Notes under the pieces: model-generated
What the model saw: the letters and a program-made list of their open reading frames with translations, nothing else
Database searches by the model: none
Told to the model about the DNA's origin: nothing
In this document: one piece after another, positions 16,704 through 26,300 of the stretch
How positions within the stretch are numbered: position 1 is the first letter of the stretch
Layout: each line of letters starts with the position of its first letter
Program-made: the position numbers and the translations under genes
Assembly (NCBI RefSeq): GCF_001571325.1
Contig: NZ_BCTO01000026.1
Span: forward strand, 60,402 to 124,401
Direction: 5' to 3'
Length of the DNA stretch: 64,000 bases
DNA from: Delftia tsuruhatensis NBRC 16741
GTDB lineage: Bacteria > Pseudomonadota > Gammaproteobacteria > Burkholderiales > Burkholderiaceae_C

Positions 16704-18848
16704 TTAGAACGACACCTTGACGCCCACGGTGATATTGCGCCCCATCAGCGGCGCAGCGTTCTTGATGAACGATGTGTGGGCGAAGGCCAGGCGGTTGGTC
16801 AGGTTGTTGCCCTTGATGAAGAACTGCCAGGGCGTGCCACCCGAGGTGCGCAGCGTGTAACTGGCCGAGAGGTTGAGCATGCCGTAGCCGTCCGTCTCGG
16901 TCTCGTAGGCGGTGACGCGGTTCTGGCGCAGCACCTGCACCCACTCGGCCTGGGCATCCCAGCCCTTGTAGAAGGTGTCCACGCGCAGGCCTACGCGCGC
17001 CGCGGGAATGCGCGGCAAGGCGGAGCCGTCTTCCAGCCGCGCACGCACGGCGTCACCGAACAGGGTCACGCCCCACTGGCGCGACAGCTTCTGGCGCACC
17101 TGGCCCTCCACGCCGGTGAAGCGTGCGTCGGCCTGGGTGTATTGCAGCAGTTGCAGGCCGTCATGCTCGTCCAGCGTGGCGCCGTAGATGTAGCCCTTGA
17201 CGCGATGGTGGAAGGCATTGACGCTGAACGTGGTATCCCCCGAGGTCTTGCGCAGGCCTATGTCCAGCGCCTGCGAGCGTTCGCGCTTGAGGTCGGCATT
17301 GCCGCGCTCGTAGGTGGAAGTCGCCATATGCAGGCCGTTGGCGTACAGCTCCTCGGCCGTGGGCAGGCGGTTGCCCTGCGTCAGCGAGGCCGACAGGCTG
17401 TAGCCCGGGGTGAACTTCCACACCGAGCCCAGCGAGAACGATGTGCCGCTGTGGCTGCGCGAGATGCCGCTTTGCTGGGCATCCACGGTCTGGCGCTCAT
17501 GGCGCAGCGCAGCCTGCCAGCGCCAGTCCTGCCAGCGGTATTCCTCCAGCAGGTAGATGCTGTTGCGGCGGGTTTCGGTGGGCTGCACATAGGCCTCCTC
17601 CCCCTCGGCGCTGAACTTGCGCTGCACGGTCTGCAGGCCGATGACGCCGCGCCAGCCGGCGATGGGCTCCAGCTCGGCCTCCACGCGCAGGTCATGGGCG
17701 CGGTTCTTGAAGGTGGTCGAGACCTGGCCGTCCTCGATCTCGTCATGGCGGTAGTCGGTCCAGCCGCCGCGCACGCGCAACGCCGCAATGCCTGCCGTCG
17801 GATTGCGCCATTCGCCGCGCAGATCCCAGCGCTCGCTGTTGAGGTCGACCACCGGCACGCTGCCATGGTCGTGATCGTGTTCTTCGTCGCCATGGTCATG
17901 TCCGTCCTCGTCGCCGTGGTCATGGCCGCCGCAGTGCAGATGGTCGCCATGGGTGTGGCAGCCCTCGAAGCTGTGGTTGTGGCCCGGCAGGCCATAGCGC
18001 GCGGTCTGGCGCGTGTAGGCCAGGCCCAGGTAGCCTTGCGTGCCGATCCAGGACAGGCCCAGGCTGCCCGTATCCGTGCGGTTGAAGCTGCCGCCCACGC
18101 GCCCCTGCGACTGGCCGTTGGGCGCCCAGCCGCTGCCCACGCGGTAGTCGCCGGCATCGCGCGCCATGCCCTCGGCATGGATGGCCAACTGGCCCGCGCC
18201 GCCCGTCAGCGAGAACGCGCCGGCCGTCTCGCCCGCGCCCGTGCTGCCGCGCAGCTGGGCCGAGCCCGTGATGCCGTTCTTGGGAATGGACGTGGGGATC
18301 TTGTCGTCCAGGATGTTGACCACGCCGCCCATGGCACCGCCGCCGCCGTAGATCAGCGCCGAAGGGCCGCGCAGCACTTCGATCTGCGTGGCCAGCATGG
18401 GCTCGCTGGCCACGGCATGGTCGGGGCTGATGGTGGAGGCGTCATGCAGCTCCGAGCCATCGCTGAGGATCTGCACGCGCGGGCCGTCCATGCCGCGGAT
18501 GATGGGGCGGCTTGCGCCCGCACCGAAATGGCTGGCGTGGATGCCGGGCTCGCCGTCCAGCGTCTCGCCCAGCGTGGCGGCCTGGCGCAGCGTCAGCACA
18601 TCGCCTTCCAGCACCGTGGCTGGCGTGGACATATCGGCCGAGGTCAGGCCCAGGCCGCTGGCCTTGACCGTCACCTCATTGAGCACAGGCGTGTCGCTGC
18701 GCGGGGCATCCGCCTGGGCGCCGGTGGCAGTTCCGGGCGCGGCGGCGACTCCAGCCTCCGCAGGCTCTGCTGCCATGGCCAGCCCTGCCATCGCGGGGCC
18801 GAGCACGCCCGCCAGCAGCAGTTGCTGCAGCAGCGGGCGCAGCTTCAT
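16704..18848 (-). CDS. znuD: TonB-dependent outer-membrane receptor, ZnuD-like
   Basis: 714 aa. A signal peptide (MKLRPLLQQLLLAGVLGPAM..AMA) is followed by a plug domain (about 60-170, LRQAATLGETLDGEPGI, RPIIRGMDGPRVQ, EVLRGPSALIYGGGGAMGGVVN) and a beta-barrel ending in VGVKVSF with C-terminal Phe. A His/Asp-rich extracellular loop encoded at about 17860-17985 is characteristic of zinc receptors of the ZnuD type. The start at 18848 has a strong GGGGGAGAGG site; the longer frame is upstream leader. Location beside a Fur-type regulator and a His-rich secreted protein supports zinc uptake. Confidence 0.93.
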   Translation of the reverse strand: MKLRPLLQQLLLAGVLGPAMAGLAMAAEPAEAGVAAAPGTATGAQADAPRSDTPVLNEVTVKASGLGLTSADMSTPATVLEGDVLTLRQAATLGETLDGEPGIHASHFGAGASRPIIRGMDGPRVQILSDGSELHDASTISPDHAVASEPMLATQIEVLRGPSALIYGGGGAMGGVVNILDDKIPTSIPKNGITGSAQLRGSTGAGETAGAFSLTGGAGQLAIHAEGMARDAGDYRVGSGWAPNGQSQGRVGGSFNRTDTGSLGLSWIGTQGYLGLAYTRQTARYGLPGHNHSFEGCHTHGDHLHCGGHDHGDEDGHDHGDEEHDHDHGSVPVVDLNSERWDLRGEWRNPTAGIAALRVRGGWTDYRHDEIEDGQVSTTFKNRAHDLRVEAELEPIAGWRGVIGLQTVQRKFSAEGEEAYVQPTETRRNSIYLLEEYRWQDWRWQAALRHERQTVDAQQSGISRSHSGTSFSLGSVWKFTPGYSLSASLTQGNRLPTAEELYANGLHMATSTYERGNADLKRERSQALDIGLRKTSGDTTFSVNAFHHRVKGYIYGATLDEHDGLQLLQYTQADARFTGVEGQVRQKLSRQWGVTLFGDAVRARLEDGSALPRIPAARVGLRVDTFYKGWDAQAEWVQVLRQNRVTAYETETDGYGMLNLSASYTLRTSGGTPWQFFIKGNNLTNRLAFAHTSFIKNAAPLMGRNITVGVKVSF

Positions 18849-19138
18849 CCTCTCCCCCTGCACCTTGGCGTCCTGGTGGTATTGCTTTGTTGTCACTCTC
18901 ATCACTGGTCTTCCCGGCAGCGGCCGGCCACGGCCCGGGGACGTGGGAATGCGGGCGCTGCAAAAAATGGCGTCGGAAACGGACAACCGGGGTGCGCCAT
19001 GCAGGCGCACGCAGCCATCCGATCGGATATGCATTCAGGATCTGTCCAACCTGGGCACAGCGCCTCTTGCGTGCAATGCAGGAAGGCGCGCGCAAACAGC
19101 TTCAATGGGCGGGCGCATGCAGCGCCGCCGCCCAAGGT

Positions 19139-19594
19139 TCAAGCCGCCAGGCGGGCAGTGATGGGATGCGGGGGACCACGCGCATCGAAGAAAGCCGCCA
19201 GCACGCGGCCATCGCGCACGATGGGCGGCTGGGCGGGCTCGGCCTGTTCGCCCCAGAAAGGCGGCAGCGCCACGGCGGGCGGTGGCCCCGCCATGCCTTC
19301 GTGCAACTGGTCCAGCAGTTGGCAGTCCGCCGGGCCGTGGCCCGAGAACAGCGCATGCACCCAGTCGACGGGTGCAGCGCAGGAGGTGGCCACCACCTCG
19401 ACCGGGCCATGGGCCGTGGCCGAGGCCAGGCCGCCAGCATGCACCACACGGTGCATCTGGCCCAGCAACGGCGCCAGTGCGATGGACCAGACCAGCAACC
19501 AGGCCAAAAGCCAACCCCGATTCGGCACGGCACCGCGCAACGCAAGCCGTGAGGCGGGCGCAGGCGAGTGGCGACTCGGGAGTTTGAAGGGCAT
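19139..19594 (-). CDS. DUF2946-like small exported protein
   Basis: 151 aa. There is one hydrophobic N-terminal segment (about 27-45, WLLAWLLVWSIALAPLLGQMH), then a short soluble region with HRVVHA and CQLLDQL, the pattern seen in DUF2946-type proteins near metal-uptake receptors. No enzymatic motif is visible. It lies between the His-rich protein and the ZnuD-like receptor, probably in the same transcription unit. Function unknown; a metal-related accessory role is inferred from context only. Confidence 0.65.
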   Translation of the reverse strand: MPFKLPSRHSPAPASRLALRGAVPNRGWLLAWLLVWSIALAPLLGQMHRVVHAGGLASATAHGPVEVVATSCAAPVDWVHALFSGHGPADCQLLDQLHEGMAGPPPAVALPPFWGEQAEPAQPPIVRDGRVLAAFFDARGPPHPITARLAA

Positions 19595-19716
19595 GGATGA
19601 ATCAGGAGCGGGTCAGGCAGCGCAGAGTGTATGCGCCAATTGGCGGGGCAGGTTCCAGCATCCCGTCACAAAGACGGGCGACTGCTCACAGCAGTGCACG
19701 GCGGGCAATGCCGCGC

Positions 19717-20037
19717 TCAATGCGCATGGCGCATGCCGCAGAACTTGCCCAGCGCCAGGCCCTTGCAGTCGGCCTGCAGCTGCTTGTGGCATTGCGCATG
19801 GTCACGCCCTGCCGCCAGACACTGTGCGGCGGCCTCGTGGGCCTTGGCCATCGAGCGGTGGCGCTCCATGTCGGCACGGGCATGGGCATCCAGTTGCACC
19901 GAGCCACCCTGTGCCTTGGCGTCCGCCGGGGTCTTGGCATGGTCATGGTCTTGGCCGTGATCGTGCGCCTGGGCCGCAGCGGCCAGAAAGACAGCGGCCA
20001 GGATCAGGGAAACGGAACGGAAGGGGGAAAAAGTCAT
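19717..20037 (-). CDS. Small secreted His-rich protein of the zinc cluster
   Basis: 106 aa. A signal peptide (MTFSPFRSVSLILAAVFLAAAAQA) precedes a His/Asp-rich stretch (HDHGQDHDHAKTP) and a helical region with four Cys (AAQCLAAGRDHAQCHKQLQADCKGLALGKFCG). It is probably a periplasmic metal-binding or metal-handing protein. The ATG at 20037 is supported by AGGATC upstream; an upstream in-frame start adds 8 residues. It lies 48 bp after the Fur-type regulator gene and is probably cotranscribed. Confidence 0.75.
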   Translation of the reverse strand: MTFSPFRSVSLILAAVFLAAAAQAHDHGQDHDHAKTPADAKAQGGSVQLDAHARADMERHRSMAKAHEAAAQCLAAGRDHAQCHKQLQADCKGLALGKFCGMRHAH

Positions 20038-20085
20038 GCGAGATCCTGAAGGGCTATGCAAGAGAAAAAGGGGAAGACGGCCACC

Positions 20086-20583
20086 TCACACGGACGGATC
20101 ATTCCGGGAGTGCCCGGTGCCGCTGCAGACCTGGCACCGCCCCGTCACCGACACATCGATGGCCTGGCCCTGCAGGCCGCTGGCTGCCAGCGCCTGCCGC
20201 AATTGCAGCAAGGCGGCCTGCAGTTGCTCACCGCCCCCGCCTGCCTCGCCGCCCAGACGAAAGGCGCTGTGGCAATCAGCACACTCGAAGTGCGCAGCGG
20301 CGTCGCCTTCGCAGGCCGCGCCCTGAAGGGGCCTGCCGTACCGGGCCACGCGTGCCGCATCCACGCTGCGGCGCAACACGCCGGCTGCGGCCAGCCGGTC
20401 CAGCAGCCGGTAGACGGTGACGCGGTTGACCTGCACGCCCTGGGCATGCAGGGCGGCTTCCACATCCGCCTCGCTCAACAGCGCATCGGCGCGCGCCTCC
20501 CACAGCGCCAGCACGGCCCGCGTGGCGCGGGTCGAACGCATGCCGCAAGGCAAGAGCAAGGGGGAGGGAGTCGGCGATGACAT
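20086..20583 (-). CDS. zur: Fur/Zur-family metalloregulator
   Basis: 165 aa from the ATG at 20583 (GTG at 20622 and ATG at 20541 are alternatives). It has the Fur winged helix (TRATRAVLALWEA, VNRVTVYRLLDRLAAAGVLRR) and structural-zinc Cys pairs (CADCHSAF and CQVC). The His-rich dimerisation region is present as AAHFECADC. Linked genes for a His-rich protein and a ZnuD-like receptor favour zinc over iron sensing, so Zur is the likely identity. A GCAACC-G-GGTTGC palindrome lies upstream and could be its own operator. Confidence 0.82.
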   Translation of the reverse strand: MSSPTPSPLLLPCGMRSTRATRAVLALWEARADALLSEADVEAALHAQGVQVNRVTVYRLLDRLAAAGVLRRSVDAARVARYGRPLQGAACEGDAAAHFECADCHSAFRLGGEAGGGGEQLQAALLQLRQALAASGLQGQAIDVSVTGRCQVCSGTGHSRNDPSV

Positions 20584-20629
20584 GGGCAATGCAAGAGCGG
20601 GCTGCAGAGCGCGACAGGACACCGTTATC

Positions 20630-20642
20630 GCAACCGGGTTGC
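20630..20642. promoter_or_regulatory. Palindrome upstream of the Zur-like gene
   Basis: GCAACC-G-GGTTGC, extended imperfectly on each side by AT and GAT. It lies 47 bases before the chosen start of the Fur/Zur-type regulator gene, and could be a repressor site controlling the zinc cluster. It does not match the enterobacterial Zur box. Confidence 0.35.
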
Positions 20643-20689
20643 ATTATGCCCGCAAATCACAACCGCTTACACAACCCGCCCACCTGGGC

Positions 20690-21226
20690 TCATTGCTTGA
20701 CCCAGCGCGCAAAGGCACCCCGGAATTTCTGCACCTTGGGCCCCACCACGAAGGCGCAGTAGCCCTGGCTGGGATGGTTCAGGAAGTAGTCCTGGTGATA
20801 GTCCTCTGCGGGCCAGTAGCTGGCCAGGGGCTGGACCTCGGTCACGATGGGAGCGTCATACGCGCCCGCCTGGGCCAGCTCGGAGATCAGCGTACGTGCG
20901 ACCTCCGCCTGATGGTCATTCGTGGTGTAGATCGCGCTGCGGTACTGCGTGCCCACGTCGTTGCCCTGGCGGTTGAGCGTGGTCGGATCGTGCGTGCCGA
21001 AGAACACGGTCAACAGGTCGCGCAGCGGAATCACCGCAGGGTCGAACTGCACGCGGATGACCTCGGCATGGCCGGTCTGCCCGGTGCAGATGTCTTCGTA
21101 GCTGGGATCGTCCAGATCGCCGTTGGCGTAGCCGCTTTGCACGTCGCTCACGCCGCGCACGCGGTCGAAAACGGCTTCGGTGCACCAGAAACAGCCGCCG
21201 CCCAGATAAATGGTTTCAGTCGTCAT
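20690..21226 (-). CDS. msrA: Peptide methionine sulfoxide reductase A
   Basis: 178 aa. It reduces methionine-S-sulfoxide in proteins. The catalytic motif GGCFWC (Cys12) is followed by VRGVSDVQSGYANG, YEDICTGQTGHAEVI, FFGTHDPTTLNRQGNDVGTQYRS and the C-terminal EDYHQDYF. The start at 21226 has AAAAGG at a normal distance; the longer frame adds 16 residues. A second Cys in GCFWC and few C-terminal Cys suggest a variant resolving Cys. Confidence 0.97.
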   Translation of the reverse strand: MTTETIYLGGGCFWCTEAVFDRVRGVSDVQSGYANGDLDDPSYEDICTGQTGHAEVIRVQFDPAVIPLRDLLTVFFGTHDPTTLNRQGNDVGTQYRSAIYTTNDHQAEVARTLISELAQAGAYDAPIVTEVQPLASYWPAEDYHQDYFLNHPSQGYCAFVVGPKVQKFRGAFARWVKQ

Positions 21227-21343
21227 ATGCGCCTTTTCTGTGAGAAATCGAAAAAATGACCACACGCAATGCATGCAGGCCGTTGCGCCTACAGGTTAGC
21301 CCATGCACAAGCCAGGTGACGACGAACGGTTCTGCGGTTACGA

Positions 21344-21365
21344 TAACTAACCCATCAGTCATTAA
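21344..21365. promoter_or_regulatory. Imperfect inverted repeat upstream of tetR, candidate operator
   Basis: TAACTAAC and GTCATTAA arms flank six bases directly before the GTG start of the TetR gene. It resembles the size and composition of TetR-family operators but the arms pair imperfectly. Confidence 0.3.
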
Positions 21366-21371
21366 TTTTCC

Positions 21372-22070
21372 GTGACCGACTCCCCCGCCTCTTCACCCGC
21401 CCCCACCGAGCCCTCCGGAAAGCGCAGCCGCCGCAAGCACGAGCGTCCGGGCGAGCTGCTGGAAGCCGCGCTCGACCTCTTCGTGGAAAAGGGCTACGCC
21501 GCCACCCGCGTCGAAGAGGTCGCCGCCCGGGCCGGGGTTTCCAAGGGCACGCTGTTCCTCTATTTCGCGAGCAAGCAGGAGCTTTTCAAGGCCGTGGTGC
21601 GCCACAGCATCGCGGGCCGCTTCGGCGAGTGGAGCGAGGAACTCGACAACTACTGCGCACCGTCCACCGATCTGCTGCGCTACTGCTTCAAGTCCTGGTG
21701 GGAGCGCATCGGCAGCACCAAGGCGTCGGGCATCACCAAGCTCATGCTCAGCGAGGCGGGCAATTTTCCCGAGCTGTCGCAGTTCTATCACCAGGAGGTG
21801 GTTCTTCCAGGCCATGAACTGATCCGGCGCATCCTGCAGCGCGGCGTGGAGCGTGGCGAGTTCCGGCCCATGGATCTGGACCTGTCCGTGCACTGCGTGG
21901 TCGCCCCGATGATGTTCCTGATGATCTGGAAGCATTCACTGGGCGGCTGCCTGCCGCACGGCGACTTCGATCCCGAGCGGTTTCTGGAATCCCAGATCGA
22001 CTACCTGCTGCATGGCATGTGCCAGCCCCTTGCAGCCACCTCACCACCCTCCTCCCCGCCCACACCATGA
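21372..22070 (+). CDS. TetR-family repressor of the RND efflux operon
   Basis: 232 aa. The N-terminal TetR helix-turn-helix spans about 20-70 (GELLEAALDLFVEKGYAATRVEEVAARAGVSKGTLFLYFASKQELF). The C-terminal ligand domain has no motif that names its ligand. It begins with GTG and lacks a Shine-Dalgarno, so the transcript may be nearly leaderless. Its stop overlaps the start of the membrane-fusion gene (ATGA), so it is cotranscribed with the pump it probably represses. Confidence 0.9.
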   Translation: MTDSPASSPAPTEPSGKRSRRKHERPGELLEAALDLFVEKGYAATRVEEVAARAGVSKGTLFLYFASKQELFKAVVRHSIAGRFGEWSEELDNYCAPSTDLLRYCFKSWWERIGSTKASGITKLMLSEAGNFPELSQFYHQEVVLPGHELIRRILQRGVERGEFRPMDLDLSVHCVVAPMMFLMIWKHSLGGCLPHGDFDPERFLESQIDYLLHGMCQPLAATSPPSSPPTP

Positions 22071-23314
22071 AGCGTCGCACCGGCTGGCTGATCGGCCTGG
22101 CCTTAATGATCGCCATCGGCGCCAGCGCATGGCGCGCCGCATCCACCCGGCACAGCAAGCAGGCCGCCATTGCCGCGGCCACCCAGCCGCGCGAGATGCC
22201 GGTGCGCGTGGGCCCGCAGGAGGTGGTGCAGCTGCAGCCGCGCCAGTTGCAATTGACCGTGCCCGTCAGCGGCGTGGTGCAGGCCGTGCGCAGCGCCGTG
22301 GTCAAGGCCTATGTGGCCGGCGAGCTGCGCGGCCTGCAGGTGCGCGAGGGCGACAGCGTGCGCAAGGGCCAGGAACTGGCCCGCGTGGACGCCACCGAGG
22401 TCGAGGCCCGCTGGCGGCAGGCCCGCCAGCAGGCCGACGCGGCCCAGGCGCAGCTGCAGCTGGCCCAGCGCCAGCACGACAACAACCAGGCCCTGGTCAC
22501 CCAGGGCTTCATCTCGACCACGGCACTGGCCACGTCCCAATCCAATCTTGACGCCGCCCGCGCCAACCTGGCCGCCGCCCAGGCAGCCGCCGATGTGGCA
22601 CGCAAGAGCGTGACCGACAGCGTGCTGCGCAGCCCCATGGACGGGCAGGTCGCCCAGCGTCTGGTGCAGGACGGCGAGCGCGTGGGCGTGGAAACGCGGG
22701 TGCTGGAGATCGTCGATCCCTCCGAGCTCGAGGTGGTGGCCCAGCTCGCGCCCGCCGATTCGGTGCGTGTGCAGGTCGGCCAGCAGGCCCTGTTGCAGGT
22801 CCAGGGCGCGGGCGACGATGTGGCCGCCGTGCCCGCGCGCGTGGTACGCATCAACCCCAGCGCCCAGGCAGGTTCGCGCAGCGTGGCCGTCTATCTGCGT
22901 GTGCAGGCTGCACCGGTCAACGCAGGCGCCGCCGGCAGATCCATCCCCATCGTGCGCCCGGGCCTGTACCTGCAGGGCAGCATTGTCACGGGGCAGACCG
23001 AACAGCTGGCCGTGCCCCTGACCGCCGTGCGCACCGACCAGCCCCAACCCTATGTGCAGCTGCTGCAGCCTGCGGACGAGTCCGAAGCGGACAAGAGCCT
23101 GCTGCGCGTGCAGCACCGCCCGGTCACGCTGGGCAGCCAGAGCGCGCAGGATGGGGCCACCTGGATTGCCGTATCCACCGGCCTGCAGGCCGGTGACAGG
23201 GTACTGGCCGGCAGTGTGGGCGGCCTGCGCGCGGGCACGGCGGTGCAGATGCAGCCGTCGCAGCAGATGCAAGCGCCGCAGACCCAGGCTGCGCCGGCCC
23301 CCGGAGCCCGCTGA
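22067..23314 (+). CDS. RND efflux membrane-fusion protein (HlyD/AcrA family)
   Basis: 415 aa. One N-terminal membrane anchor (about 5-25, no lipobox Cys) precedes the lipoyl/barrel-sandwich halves (VVKAYVAGELRGLQVREGDSVRKGQELARVD and DSVLRSPMDGQVAQRLVQDGERV), a coiled-coil hairpin (about 100-165), and beta-barrel and membrane-proximal domains. It bridges the inner-membrane pump and the outer channel. It starts within the tetR stop codon and is followed after 2 bp by the pump gene. Confidence 0.94.
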   Translation: MKRRTGWLIGLALMIAIGASAWRAASTRHSKQAAIAAATQPREMPVRVGPQEVVQLQPRQLQLTVPVSGVVQAVRSAVVKAYVAGELRGLQVREGDSVRKGQELARVDATEVEARWRQARQQADAAQAQLQLAQRQHDNNQALVTQGFISTTALATSQSNLDAARANLAAAQAAADVARKSVTDSVLRSPMDGQVAQRLVQDGERVGVETRVLEIVDPSELEVVAQLAPADSVRVQVGQQALLQVQGAGDDVAAVPARVVRINPSAQAGSRSVAVYLRVQAAPVNAGAAGRSIPIVRPGLYLQGSIVTGQTEQLAVPLTAVRTDQPQPYVQLLQPADESEADKSLLRVQHRPVTLGSQSAQDGATWIAVSTGLQAGDRVLAGSVGGLRAGTAVQMQPSQQMQAPQTQAAPAPGAR

Positions 23315-23316
23315 CC

Positions 23317-26300
23317 ATGTGGTTCACGCGCGTCAGCCTGGCCAACCCTGTGTTCGCCACCATGCTCATGCTGGCCCTCATGGTGCTGGGTGTGTTTTCC
23401 TACCAGCGACTCAAGGTGGACCAGTTCCCGAATGTGGACTTCCCCGTGGTCGTGGTCACGGTGGACTATCCGGGCGCCTCGCCCGAGATCGTGGAGTCCG
23501 AGGTCACCAAGAAGATCGAGGAAGGCGTCAACTCCATTGCCGGCATCAACGCGCTGACCTCGCGCAGCTATGAAAGCACCAGCGTCGTCATCATCGAATT
23601 CCAGTTGCATGTCGATGGCCGCCGCGCTGCCGAAGACGTGCGCGAGAAGGTGGCCTCGGTGCGCCCCACCCTGCGCGACGAGGTCAAGGAGCCGCGCGTG
23701 CTGCGCTTCGATCCGGCCAGCTCGCCCATCTGGTCCGTGGCCGTGCTGCCCCAGGCCGATGCCGGCGCCAAGGCGCCCGATGCCGTCGCGCTGACCAGCT
23801 GGGCCGACCAGGTCCTCAAGAAGCGGCTGGAGAACGTGCGCGGCGTGGGCGCCGTCAACCTGGTGGGCGCCACGCCGCGCGAAATCAACATCTACCTGCA
23901 GCCCGAGGCGCTGGAAGCCTATGCCATCACGCCCGACCAGATCGTGAACGCCGTGCGTAGCGAGAACCAGGACCTGCCGCTGGGCGCCATCCGCTCGCGC
24001 GAGCAGGAGCGCGTGGTGCAGATCGACGCACGCATGAAGCGCCCGCAGGACTTCGAGCGCATCATCGTCGCCCAGCGCGGCGGCGCTCCCGTGCGGCTGG
24101 GCCAGCTGGCCCGCGTGCAGGACGGCGCGGGCGAACTGGAAACCGTGGCCCTGTACAACAGCAGCCGCACACTGCTGCTGTCCGTGCAGAAGGCCCAGGA
24201 CGAGAACACCATCGAAGTCGTGGACGGCCTGAACGCCACGCTGCGCGAGATCGCCGCCGAAGTGCCGGCCGGCGTGCGGCTGGAGCCGATTGCCGACAGC
24301 GCCCGCCCCATCCGCGTGGCCGTCAACAACGTGCGCCAGACGCTGATCGAGGGCGCGGCACTGACGGTGCTCATCGTCTTCCTGTTCCTGAACTCCTGGC
24401 GCTCCACGGTGATCACGGGGCTGACGCTGCCCATTGCGCTGATCGGCACCTTTTTGTTCATGTACTGGTTCGGCTTCTCGATCAACATGATCACGCTGAT
24501 GGCGCTGTCGCTGTGCGTGGGCCTGCTGATCGACGACGCCATCGTGGTGCGCGAGAACATCGTGCGCCATGTGCAGATGGGCAAGGACGCGCATGCCGCC
24601 GCGCTCGACGGCACGCAGGAGATCGGCCTGGCCGTGCTGGCCACCACGCTGTCCATCGTGGCGGTGTTCCTGCCCATCGGCTTCATGGGCGGCATCATCG
24701 GCAAGTTCTTCCACGAATTCGGCATCACGATCGTGGCGGCCGTGATGATCTCCATGTTCGTGAGCTTCACGCTGGACCCCATGCTGTCCAGCGTCTGGCA
24801 CGACCCGACCATCCACGCCCATGGCGAGCAGCGCGGCCGCAGCCTCTACGACCGCACGCTGGGCCGGGTCACGGCTTGGTTCGAGCGCGCCACCGACTCG
24901 CTGTCCCACTTCTACCAGGACGTGCTGGGCTGGGCGCTGCGCCACAAGATCGCCACGCTGGCGGCGGCGCTGGCCATCTTCGTGGCCAGCATCTTCCTGG
25001 TGCCGCTGCTGGGCACGGAATTCGTGCCCAAGGCCGATTTCTCCGAGACCACGGTGAGCTTCAACACGCCCGTGGGCTCGTCCATCGAGGCCACCGAGGC
25101 CAAGGCACGCCAGGTCGATGCCATCATCCGCGCCCTGCCCGAGGTCCGCTACACGCTGGCCACCATCAACACCGGCACGGCCCAGGGCAAGATATACGCT
25201 AGCATCTACATCCGCCTGCTGGACCGCCATTTGCGCCAGCGCAGCGGTGACGAACTGTCGGGCGTGCTGCGCGAGCAGTTGCAAAGCGTGCCCGGCATCA
25301 CCGTCACCCATGTGGGCCAGCGCGAGCCCGTGGGCGGGCAAAAACAGGTCGAATTCTCGCTGCAGGGCCCGGACCTGGGCGAGCTGGAGCGCCTGAACCG
25401 CGTGGTGATGGAACGCCTGCGCGGCATTTCCGGACTGGTGGACCTGGACAGCAGCCTCAAGCCCGACAAGCCCGTGATCGACATCACCGTGCGGCGCGAT
25501 GCGGCCGCCGACCTGGGCCTGTCGGTAGGCTCCATGGCCGCCGCGCTGCGCACCTGGGTGGCCGGCCAGACCGTGGGCAACTGGCGCGCCAGCGACGACC
25601 AGACCTATGACGTCAAGGTGCGCCTGGCGCCCGAATCGCGCAGCACGCCCCAGGACCTGGAGCGCCTGCCCTTCGCCCTGCCCTCCACCTCCGGCGACGG
25701 CAACATGCGCATCGTGCGGCTGAACCAGGTGGCCACCGTCACGCCCGGCACCGGCCCCAGCCAGATCAACCGCCGCGACATGACGCGCGAGGTCGCCTTC
25801 AGCGGCAACGTCTACCTGCGCTCCAGCGGCGAGGTCTCGGCCGACATCCGCAAGGCCTTGGCCGACATCGCCCTGCCGCCCGGCTACCGCACGCAGTTCA
25901 GCGGCGCCACCAAGAGCATGAACGAGTCCTTCGGCTATGCCGTGTCCGCCCTGGCGCTGGCCATCATCTTCATCTACATGATCCTGGCCAGCCAGTTCAA
26001 GAGCTTCCTGCAGCCGCTGGCGCTGATGACCTCGCTGCCGCTGACGCTGATCGGCGTGGTGCTGGCGCTGATGATGTTCGGCTCGGCCCTGTCCATGTTC
26101 TCCATCATCGGCGTGGTCATGCTCATGGGACTGGTCACCAAGAACGCCATCTTGCTGGTGGACTTCGCCATCCGTGCGCGCGGGCCGCACAGCGACCCGG
26201 ACACCGGCCAGATCCGCGACGGCCTGCCGCGCGAGCAGGCCCTGTTGCTGGCGGCGCGCGTGCGGCTGCGCCCCATCCTGATGACCACGCTGGCCATGAT

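Noticed and set aside
18849..19138. Cobalamin riboswitch in the leader of the TonB receptor
   Set aside because: A GCCGGGAAGACC string on the minus strand recalls the 3' part of B12 riboswitches, but the other conserved elements could not be found and the receptor looks zinc-specific.
15582..20420. 1612-codon plus-strand frame across the recombinase, TonB receptor and zinc genes
   Set aside because: It spans several real genes on both strands and has no domain character; a product of high GC.
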